Under the pieces are notes generated by a model. It did not search any database. It worked only from the letters and a program-made list of their open reading frames with translations, and was not told where the DNA came from. This document shows positions 21,443-30,883 of a DNA stretch of 34,094 bases, one piece after another. Position 1 is the first letter of the stretch; each line of letters starts with the position of its first letter. The position numbers and the translations under genes are program-made. The DNA is from Pleurotus djamor. Its lineage: Eukaryota; Basidiomycota; Agaricomycetes; Agaricales; Pleurotaceae. The stretch covers positions 1 to 34,094 of the forward strand of contig JAPEVF010000491.1 of the NCBI GenBank assembly GCA_029747585.1, read 5' to 3'.

Positions 21443-24100
21443 ATGATGCCGACCGATCACTCATCTCCGCCAAATAACTCTGACTCGGCACCAGACGACT
21501 CGACACCAGACGACTCGGCACCAGACGACTTGTACCCAGAGGTCGATGCAACACTTGAAACATACAAGAAAGACTCACGACACAAGATGGGACCCGCCGA
21601 AAACTTTATCGCTCGCCATAGGCCCCAGCTCATCTCTCTCATCCAGTCGTACACTTTCCAATCTTCAGGATCTGACGCCTCTCTGGAGCAGTCCAATGAC
21701 GATCACAAGAATTTCCGGCGCTTCAAGGATGCCAAGTGGATGCAGTGGGTGGCAAGGAACTCAGGCGAAGCAACTGATAAGGTACGCAAGGGATCACAAC
21801 TTGGATCGAAAGTCCGGGTGAGTTAACTATTACGTATGTTAGCGAAAATTCTTCAAGAAACTTGATAACATACACCGTGTTGAGCTTGCGAAGTGGAAGC
21901 AGGCTACGCTTGCCTCATCCTCCCCACCATCCGCTCCCCAACCAACCCCCNAGACCGTCTAACTCGGAGACCCAGCCACTTCACTTCGCATTGACTGCGA
22001 ATGAGGTCACCGCGCGATCAATCTTCAATAATGAGCAAAGCGGCACTCACCACGAGCTTGTAAAGCAGAAGCAACGGGAGGCCGGTGAAGAGAAGCGTTA
22101 TATCGGTCAGCTGGCACATGTTCGGGCCAGCGAATGGAGCTCGCTTACAGATAAGCAGAAGGCTGTCTACGCGTCCAAGGCAGAGGAGGAACGCCAGCGA
22201 GTCTTTGGAAGCCGCGAAGAGTACGTGACCCTGTATTATTTTGATGATCACGGCTCACCCGGATTTTCTAGATGTCAAGATCGCCTGCTAACGTCGATTC
22301 AATATCTTATTTCGACCGCTGTTGGGAATAAACCCGGTCAAGTTGGTCCTGCTGGCTTCAATATCCAGTACTACTACTACAACAATGACGGATCTGTGGT
22401 TCAGGGAGGGTACGACACCTGTTAACTGCCTTCTTCGCTTTGTTTCCTTTCTCACGCAACTGCTCACTAGTTTCGGACTTGGTGACTGCGCAAACTTCGA
22501 GGGAACTGACGATTTCCGGAACGTCATGGTGCCCACCTTTGGATCGTTTGCCAAGGTTCATGTCCCGTGTAAGCATTGATTCATGTATTTCGGTGCCAAA
22601 TGATCTTATCCATTTATTACTTTAGGTCCACCTCGTGTTCCGCGATATACCTTTAAGCGAAACCCGTGTGGAATTGCTCAGCTTCCTGCCTATACTGACG
22701 AAAAGCCGGATATTTACCGTGGCATTATGAAGGAGTACCTCCTGACAGCATGGGGTAAGTCAGTCAGATCACCGTTGTCCCAATCGCTACTTACACACCA
22801 TTATACCAATATAGACGATTCATATCCCCACCGAAGCTTGGATTGGGGTGAATTTTGTCAAAACCATGCCAAATTCTTGGTTCCAGGAATTAGCGCATCA
22901 GCGAAGAATTGGGAGTCGATCGACAAGATGAAGTTGTCCGATCTATTTCTGCTTTCTGAAAATATCTGTGCTCACCAAAGCGCAAACGGTGCTGTGAGCA
23001 TCTTCAAACCAGCACCTGATATTCCCAGCACCTCGAAAGGATCCTCTCTATCGCCTCAGGACCCGGCCAGTTTCGTCGAAGAAGAGCTTCGGGACACTCC
23101 TCACTCCCAAGTTGAAGCCTCATCCTCGCTATTGCTCACTCCCCCACCTGTCTCCATTGCGCGGTCGCCTTCCCCACCTCCTTCATTCGCATCAACGCCG
23201 GCCAATGCTTCCCAACTGCTGGATCAGCCAGGATCTACACCAGCGTCCATTACTACACCCTCATCTTTACAGGATGCGGCCAGTTTCGTTGAAGAAGAGC
23301 TTCGGGACACTCCTCACTCCCAAGCTGAAGCCTCATCCTCGCTATTACTCACTNCCCCCACCTATCTCCGTTGCGCGGTCGCCTTCCCCACCTCCTTCAT
23401 TCGCATCAACGCCGGCCAATGCTTCCCAACTGCTGGATCAGCCAGGATCTACACCAGCATCCATTACTACACCCTCATCTCCGATCTCCGCTACCTCAGT
23501 CATCAACCCCATCCGCATTTTACCACCTTCCCCTGGACCTCTTTCAGCTTCAAGCACCCCGGAACCTCAGACTGAGCCATTGGGAGATCTACTGCCCAGA
23601 GCAGCCACCCCACAACCAGTCTCTACGCCAGCTTCCATTCCCAACTCACCTTCGGCCAGCATCACCGCGGTCACACCACCTCCTCGAGTTCATACACCTC
23701 TACAAGACCATGTTTCTACCCTCCCTGGTTCGCCATTGACACCCGAATGTGGATCTAGCCCCCTATTGCCGTCACCGAAGAAGAACAAGCGCAAACCCAC
23801 TGCCGACACCCTCCCAGATGAACCCAAGCCAGCCTCCAAGAAAGCGCGGAGACAAGGACGTGTGCAATCCATCAATAATATGAGCGGAGGTGGATCAACT
23901 CGGCGATCCGGACGCCAACGAAAGGAAGTTGTTCAAGGTGCCCTTCCGGCATTGGCTGCTCCCCAAGCCACGGTACGTCTCCGTTTTCCTAGCTGTCCTG
24001 AAGGTCTGACATTCCTTGTCAGAAATGCAAACACAGCTGGTACTACATAACCGTCGATGCCGAAGGCCGTCCAGTTACGGCTGACTCCGAGGGGGCTTGA
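21443..24100 (+). CDS. KDZ-element accessory protein 2 with HMG-box-like segment
   Basis: Seven exons (21443-21781, 21843-22220, 22272-22409, 22471-22568, 22626-22754, 22815-23972, 24023-24100) give 771 residues if Ns at 21951 and 23354 are ignored; all phases fit. The N-terminus has a DDSAPDD repeat. Residues about 165-235 resemble an HMG box (ANEVTARSIFN to SEWSSLTDKQKAVYASKAEE), a minor-groove DNA-bending fold. A folded middle (FGLGDCANFEGTDD, then SLDWGEFCQNHAKFLVPG) is unrecognised. It is followed by a Pro/Ser-rich linker with a 71-residue tandem duplication, a basic stretch (KKNKRKP, KKARRQGR) and a short C-terminal Cys/His-containing tail (KCKHSWYY). It is probably a nuclear DNA-binding helper of transposition or a regulator, inferred only from context and the HMG-like segment. 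Confidence 0.8.
23057..23482 (+). repeat. In-frame 213-bp tandem duplication in accessory gene 2
   Basis: Two adjacent copies (about 23057-23269 and 23270-23482) encode a 71-residue repeat that starts PASFVEEELRDTPHSQ. They are nearly identical apart from a few substitutions and an N at 23354 in the second copy. The duplication is recent and keeps the frame when the N is ignored. Confidence 0.9.
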
Positions 24101-24104
24101 GCTT

Positions 24105-24490
24105 ACATATTATACGATCTCATTTCCTTGTACTTGTACTTCCTACTATACGCACTCATGCTCAAGTCTTGCTTAATCAATGCTTCTTATGCTCAAGTCT
24201 TGCTTGATCAATGCTTCTTAAGTTTTGCGCTTGACTTCACGTGGTTGCTCACGACTTCTCTCAAGACATCTTAAGCCAAGCTTAATCTTGGCTTAATCCG
24301 GACATTCATCCTACATTCGTCATTGTTCAAATGTCTAGCTTACTCCAAGTTATTGCGAGCTCGAATCATGGCTTAATCTTGCTTAATCTCCTTCTCAAGC
24401 ACCGTGTATGTCTGTCTTAATCTCATTTCATGGCTTAATCCTGACAACTCTGAGGCGTGCCGTCTAGACCAACTTTCTTAATCTTAAGCG
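24105..24490. repeat. Right subterminal GCTTAAT/CTCAAG repeat cluster
   Basis: About fifteen copies of GCTTAAT, CTTAAG, CTCAAG and close variants fill this end of the element. It includes a 31-bp tandem repeat (ATGCTCAAGTCTTGCTT onward) starting at 24158 and again at 24189. The cluster mirrors the left side and probably serves transposase binding. Confidence 0.7.
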
Positions 24491-24502
24491 AGGATATTGC
24501 CG
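24454..24502 (-). repeat. Right terminal inverted repeat of the KDZ element
   Basis: In reverse complement it reads CGGCAATATCCTCGCTTAAG and ends TAGACGGCACGCC, imperfectly matching 15503-15549. Confidence 0.8.
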
Positions 24503-24510
24503 GTCGTCAC
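24503..24510. repeat. Right target-site duplication GTCGTCAC
   Basis: It is identical to 15495-15502. Both copies lie in the same coding phase of SSM4 (TCG TCA C). Confidence 0.9.
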
Positions 24511-27500
24511 CTAGTCTCGCGACCTATCGCGCTCCCGAGCAACTTAATGCAGAAGCTGGACCATCGAATCTTTCAAGTTACTTCGCACCCAGAACCAGTG
24601 GACTCGGATTAGATACCCACGAAGTCGAAGGAAATACCCCCGAAGAAGCTGGTCCTTCCAATATAGAGGAGAATGACGAGAATGTGGAGGAGGAGGAAGA
24701 AGAAGAAGAAGAAAGGGATGGACTCAACATTGGAGCGGAATCTAGCAGTCTTTCTGACTGGATCCCTTTACCTGAGGATGCAGGAGAAGACACTGAAGAA
24801 GAGGAGGTAGATAACATGACGCCTCAACAACTAAGAGAAGCGCGTAACAAATACTTTTCCAACAAGGGGAAGGATGTTGAAAGTATACCAGAATCAGTTG
24901 GGGATATTGAGGCACCGGCTTCCGACTCGTCGAGTGGTGATGAAGACGCTGCGCCTCAGGATACTGATCATCTTCTACCTGAATTTGTAGAGGCTCCGTT
25001 GCCTAATCCACGCGCTCGCCCTCCTGTGTATGGTGGCGTCCTGGTTATTGGAGCTGATGAGACGGACGATGAGAACGAAGATGAACCTTCGGAGGAGGAT
25101 GAAGACGATGATGGAGAGCTTCCTGATCCTATCGCGCAGCCTATCCACATAGTGCAACCAGATCTGGACGGTGGTGTTAACATCGTTTTCAATCCCGTCC
25201 ACGCACCCCGCCCTGCCCAAGACAATGGGCACGTACCACAAGCACAACCTGCGCAAGGTGTTGCTGTTCAACCGAACGCCGATGCAAACCCTCCTCTTCC
25301 CATCGTACCGGCGCCTGTGCCCGATGCTCCCAACGGAAATGCTGTGGAAAATGCGGCCATCGATGCTGCTCTTCTAGCAGCGGTCAATGAAGACCTTGAT
25401 ATCAATGCAGAAGATGATATGGAGGGTGCATTGGAAGGTATGCCTCGCCTTCGCTTTAGGTATCTTCTCGCTGAGCTCCATGTCCCTTCTAGCAATTGGT
25501 ATGCGTGGCCCAATCCATGGTGTCATTCAAAATGTAGGCCTTTCTTATGGCTTTGCTTCGGCCGTACTGAGTCGTTATTAGGCTGCCGTTATGATATTTG
25601 TCCTGCATATGGCGATAGGCTTGGGTGTATGGTTGCCATATACAATTGGGAAATCTGTTGCCCTCCTCGTCGTGCGTACTCTCCTCACATATTTTTGTGG
25701 GACAAATTGTTCATCGCCCATCCCTTCTAGCTGGAACCATACCGTTGTCTGCAAATTCTCCACCTTCCCATCAAGGCTATTCGCATTGTCACCGATCCTA
25801 TCGTTGATACGTCGGTGTGGATAATTACTCGAGCTATCATCCCGTTTATCTTCCGGTTGATTCGCAGACAATCTCGCACTCTGCTCAGCCTAGGCATGGT
25901 TGTTGTTCGAATAGTCCTTGGCCAGAAACGCGCCGCAACAGTCCGTCATGCAGTCGATTCTGCTGTAAGTCACCCTATGACTCTCTATACGACTACCTCT
26001 AAACATTGCCCCAGTCCGAACAACTTACTACGACCGTGATGCGACTAACTGAACTTCCTTCAATGTTGTTATCCCCTCCGGCTAATGCCGTTACCCCATC
26101 CACTCCTATACAATCCCAATCTGCGCTACAGAGCATCGTGGATCCCCTTCTCGATCGCCTTGGCCCTGCCGAACCATATTTCGAAGCGATTGGAAAGGAA
26201 GTTAGGACCAGTTTCACGCAGACCAAGGTTACTTGGGAACAGCTAGCTGAAGGCTCAGGTCCGAAGGAACGAGCGTTCGCAGTTGTCCTTGGATATTTCG
26301 CCGTCTCATTGCTCCTTGCGATCTATCTCAATGTCCTTACTGTCGGAAGCGTCAAGAAGGCCCACAAAGCTATTCGAAGCACAGTTCGGCAACAACTCCT
26401 TGTCTTCAAGGTACATTACTATCTTGACATTGAGATGTTCACTCTGACACTTCAATCGACAGGTTGCCGCTTTTATCCTCATCGAACTTGTTGCATTCCC
26501 CTTGGGATGTGGAGTTTGTCTAGACCTCTGCACGATGTGGCTCTTCCCTCAAGTATCACCTTTTACGAGAGCCATTTACTTCTTCCAAGCACCTCTGACC
26601 TCTATGTTCTACCACTGGGTTGCGGGAACTATGTTCATGTATGACCAACGTATTTTACCATTGCTTGAATGTTTCTGACGCAGTTACAGGTATTCTTTTG
26701 CGATTCTGCTCTCGGGTTGCCGAAGTATCATGCGTCCTGGTGCAATGTGGTTCATCAAAGACCCCCAGGACCAGAATTCCCATCCTATCCGCGACATACT
26801 TGATAGGCCCGCTTTCACCCAACTTCGGAAGATTTTCGTCAGCGGTCTCATGTACTCGTTTGTTGTATTTTGTGTGGTTAGCAGCTTTGCTGCCCTTCTC
26901 TTCCTGGGGAGAAGGTCGATATTGCCGTTCCGATGGAAGACCAGGTAAGATGGCTCGATCCTCTAGGCTTCCATATCTCCTCACACTGTTCATCAGAGAA
27001 CCCTTGTCCCACATCCCGGTCGACTTGCTCTTCTTGCATCTGGTTCTCCCTTACACGGTTCACTACTTCCGCCCCAGGAAAACAGTCAAGACCGTCAGCT
27101 TAGCTTTGTGGCGAGCATTGGCAAGACGGTTACGACTTAGTTCTTACTTTTTCGGTGGCCGGTATCTGGTTGAGGAGTATCCCCCAAAGAATTTCTTGCT
27201 CAACTTCCTAAAGCCCGCGGACCTCTTAGATCCGCATGGTGTTCGTGACGGCAGTCTTCGTCGCGTTCCAGCCACTGATCACATCGCTCTCCCCAAGGAC
27301 ATGCGAGCTACTGCGGCTGTCAATGAAAATGGCGAACCCATTGACGAAGTGAACAAACGTTTAATCGACAATCAAAATGCTGAAGCTGCCCGTGCGAACA
27401 GAATGGTCAAGGATGACTATACAATCGTTTATCTCCCACCTGCTTTCCGTTACCGAATATCCGCTTTCATTGCCCTGCTCTGGATTGTAGGCGCTGTCTT

Positions 27501-28392
27501 TTTCGGTGTGGCCGTGGCGCTTCCCGTTCTACTTGGCCGAGGCTTTTTCCATCTTTGGGTGCCATACGAAGTTCACGACGGGTACTCTTTTATCGCTGGC
27601 CTGTACCTTCTGTGGGCTTGCTACTTGTTTGGTCGAGCTATCGATAAGCTAGACAAACGTAGGCAACGACACGGTGAAGAAGGTCCCCGCGCCGACCTTC
27701 GGATCCTCGTCCTCAAGCGAGGCTCCCTTTGGGTCCTAAAGATCACATACCTTGCATTTTTCTTGGGTTTCGTCCTTCCTACCCTTGTGTCCATTGTCAT
27801 GGAACTCTACGTCATCCTCCCCCTCAGACTCGCGGTCAACCCTTCTCTTTCACCAAAACTTCGAATTGTAGATGCGTGGGCTCTTGGTCTCCTCTATGCC
27901 AAGATTGGGCTCTTCGTTCAGCGTGCCCAGCCCAACGCTCGTATCAATCAGGGTCTTAGAAGGGTGCGTATTTTTTGAGATTTTATTCTTCCGTCGGCTT
28001 TAACAACCGTCGTTCAGATCATGAACAATGGCTGGACGCATCCCGACCCAATCACTGCCACCAAGGAAGTCATCGGGCCTATGTTACTAGGGTTATCAGC
28101 CATGATTACGGCGCCTGCCCTCCTTTTCCTTCTGGGAAACCGCTTCTTGCCGTTCTTGCAACTGAGCACCAAATCTACATGTAAGGTCGTTGCCCAGTTT
28201 GCTGATATTTGTTCTGACGCCTCCATAGTCATTTATGTATACCCAGCAATCTTCGTCCTTGCTGGTTTCTCCAGTATGGCCAAGGTCTTCTACGGCACTC
28301 TATCCGCTTGGTCTCAAACTGTTAGAGACAAGGAATTCCTTGTTGAAATGCGCCTACAGAACCATGAACCTAGTAGCACGGAGAATACTTAA
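24503..28392 (+). CDS. SSM4: Doa10/Ssm4 ER ubiquitin ligase, 3' part (interrupted)
   Basis: This part continues the gene broken at 15502. Exons by eye are 24511-25437 (after the TSD), 25493-25533, 25582-25671, 25731-25964, 26015-26410, 26463-26638, 26690-26944, 26997-27963, 28018-28180 and 28229-28392. With the 5' exons the coding length is 4,932 nt, or 1,643 residues, within the size range of fungal Doa10 proteins. It begins with an acidic Glu/Asp-rich linker, then about a dozen hydrophobic segments (for example AAVMIFVLHMAIGLGVWLPY and ISAFIALLWIVGAVFFGVAV), as in the 14-span Doa10 family. It ends with the family-like VRDKEFLVEMRL phrase before the stop. The frame is intact throughout, and apart from the transposon I see no lesion. 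On its own it lacks the RING and cannot be an active ligase. Confidence 0.9.
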
Positions 28393-29384
28393 TAATATCT
28401 AATTGTTTGACGTTGCCTGCATCGAGCCCATATATGTAAGTTCTGACAAAAACTCGCATATTCCCATCTGGATACCTAAATACGTGTCCCCTCAGATTCC
28501 CATCCATGTACATGTATATAGAACTCCAACAATTATCATTCAACGAGGTGGATATCGGCACACACCCTGTTTCTTGAACCTGCACATCAGACCCTGTGGA
28601 CCACGCAAGCGAGGCATATGGAGACTCGCCACAGGGACCTACACTGTCCCGAAAGTTGTCCTGAATCCTTACGGAGAAGCCTCCTGAAACTTGCTCTATC
28701 CATCAGAACCGTGGCCAAGTCCTGGGGACTTATGTCAACAGCGACGGTCACTTGAAAGGCCTCATTCCAACAGTTGTCGACGTCCACCAAGTAGGGTCGT
28801 GCAGACAAAGTTGGTCTAGCGTTCTGGACCCCATTACTGAATAGCACTCAAACTTATCAACGGTGCTCCATGAATCATGATACAGTAGCGAAGAAGTCAC
28901 TTCCTCCGCCGATATCAATAAAACTCTCAAACGCCGGCATTTGAAGGATTGGACAACTACTGGATTCTATGTCCCACTCTCAATGCCTCCGAACTGAGAT
29001 CATAACTCGCCAATTTAGCTTCGCAAAGCCTGAAGCCTGACAGAAGTGCAGCAGACTGCGAGACATCGGCTGGTTCTGGTTATGTAAGCGAATTCTCTTA
29101 CTTCCTGGTATACCATAAGCCCGGACGTCCCGCGAATCTGAGGAGCCGGCACATGGAATGAGGCATCTCAGAATCGGCCCTCAAAACAACTGAGTTACTG
29201 CGTATCTGACGAGTATACAGGTATAGCGGCGCGAGGCAGTGCGAACCGTCAACGGTTTGTTGATAGAACGATCCAATCATTGGATTCACACCCACGTTCA
29301 TTGACTCCATGCTGTTTTCATCACCTTTCATATACATGGACATCCCTCTTGCGTGTCTCTTCCAGTGCCCACTTTATGTTGTGT
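28393..29384. other. Intergenic stretch
   Basis: No convincing coding region is visible. It contains the SSM4 3' end region and the upstream region of the next plus-strand gene. Confidence 0.5.
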
Positions 29385-30137
29385 ATGAACAGGGTTGAAT
29401 TACCAGTACGTTCTTGACACTTGTTTTTCTTGTGTTTCCCCTTAAGCCTTACTTTCCTTTCACAAATTAGGTATCCCCTGGGACTTGTACCCTGGATACT
29501 CTAATCGTTCCTCTTCCTTCATTCCTCCTTTTCCTCACAGCTGGCCTCGTGATATACCTGCGGCCCGTCCTTCGTGAAGACTCCAACGACTTCATTCGCA
29601 TTCGTCCGGTTCAATGGATCCATGGGATGTATATGTTTTGCGTCCTTGCCGGATGTGGAATGTCAATTCTTGAAATTACTCGACTGGCTCTCGCTGAACG
29701 AGGCATTGGCTTGCTTCCTGTCACGCCCATCACGCTGGCATCTATTTTGGGTTTGCTGTGGTATGAAAGGAAAAGACGGACCAGAGCTCTTTGCATCGTA
29801 AGCTGACTGATCGCGCTAAATCTCAATGATATTGATGATTCCTTTTGCGCGGTTCTCCATGGTTACAGATGCTGCAACTTTACTGGGCGATCCTCATCGC
29901 CTTTCAAGCGCTCAAATCAGCACGGCTGTTCATACTGAATGCGCTGTCACCCGCGAAGGATACACGCTTTCCAACACTAGATCAAATTACCGACAACTTA
30001 GTCATGGTCTGTCGTAACAATATCATCTCGTTGTCTCCGCTGACGAGTGCTACTAACTCAATAGACGGGCCNTTTTTACTGTCTCTTTCATTTTTGAGTT
30101 CATCTATTTCATACAGGCCACGTTTGTTCGGAAATAG
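29385..30137 (+). CDS. Short multi-pass membrane protein, TMD0-like, probably truncated
   Basis: Four exons (29385-29405, 29471-29797, 29869-30006, 30065-30137) give 185 residues if the N at 30072 is ignored. About five hydrophobic segments are visible, including LIVPLPSFLLFLTAGLVIYL, MYMFCVLAGCGMSIL, PVTPITLASILGLLW, LQLYWAILIAFQALKSARLF and FTVSFIFEFIYFIQ. The arrangement is like the five-span TMD0 domain at the N-terminus of ABCC-type (Ycf1-like) transporters in basidiomycetes. No transporter core or nucleotide-binding domain follows, so this may be a gene fragment left after a deletion. It could also be a small independent membrane protein. Confidence 0.4.
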
Positions 30138-30883
30138 TCTTCTAGGTACTTGCCTTGTACTTACCCCTCATTCTCGGAATGTTCAAGAACATTATTGGAG
30201 CGCATTGGAGCGTTAGCATGAACGTGGGTCTAGGGAAGTTCTGGATATTTGTCCCCTCCTTGGGGCAAAGAGAGGTAGCAACGTAAGACGTAGCTTGCGT
30301 GGCAGTAAGTAGAACATTTTTGGCACCTGTTGCCCAAATCGAAAATCCGCGAGGAAGGACTCAAGGGCAGTTGACCTTCAGAATCCCAATCAGACTAGTT
30401 AAGACACGAGCCGTTCCTATTGATATCAGAGAAGACCAGCGGGTCCGCGAAAGAAGGGGCCGTTATTTGATATAGCCAGTCGTACAACAAAGACGTTATT
30501 CCATTTATTCCATGAGGGCATCTATACGCCGAGAAGACCAATCGGATTTGTGGTACACCAATAACACGATGCAAACCAATAGCAGGGCGGGAAAGACTTA
30601 ATGATACACAAGGAGAAAGTGAACGAACATGAGCAGGAGGAGAAGCCAGCCATGAGATGGATAGTTCAGAACGAGTTCCGAGAGCCATATTGAACAAGAG
30701 CGTTCAGAGACACAGGAGAGCGAAGAAGAAAAGACCGAGCGAAACGGTTATGGCGAGGGTGCCGAGAGCCTGTCCAGAGGCGTAGAGAAGTAGATAGAAG
30801 GCAACTTGAATCCAGAAATGGGGAAAGGCAGAATTGTCGAAGCGCATTGAGTTACCTGTCAGACCATCAGGTGCGATACAATT
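30138..30883. other. Stretch without a recognised gene
   Basis: Nothing convincing is visible. It probably contains the 3' untranslated region of the minus-strand gene that follows. Confidence 0.5.

Larger units (their letters stand above)
15503..24502. mobile_element. 9,000-bp KDZ-superfamily DNA transposon with three genes
   Basis: The element is bounded by an 8-bp target-site duplication and by imperfect terminal inverted repeats (15503-15549 against 24454-24502). The inverted repeats share CTCGCTT and TTGGTCT-GACGGCACG cores. Both ends are packed with subterminal CTTAAG, GCTTAAT and CTTGAGC motifs. It carries a KDZ transposase on the minus strand and two plus-strand accessory genes. All three coding frames are apparently intact if single N characters are ignored, and the element sits inside a coding exon of SSM4. 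KDZ elements are DDE (RNase H-fold) transposons; in agaricomycetes they have been linked with expansions of TET/JBP dioxygenase genes, but no such gene is present here. With intact ends, TSD and genes, it looks like a young, possibly autonomous copy. Confidence 0.93.

Noticed and set aside
15503..24502. A TET/JBP dioxygenase gene inside the element
   Set aside because: None of the three genes shows the HxD...H and Arg pattern of that family, so this copy lacks it.
24684..25730. A separate 348-codon gene starting at 24684
   Set aside because: This is the continuation of the SSM4 exon after the transposon; the frame is open back through the TSD, the start would be GTG, and the end runs through real introns.
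30395..30697. A 100-codon minus-strand ORF
   Set aside because: It has no recognisable features and lies where the 3' untranslated region of the disordered-protein gene is expected.
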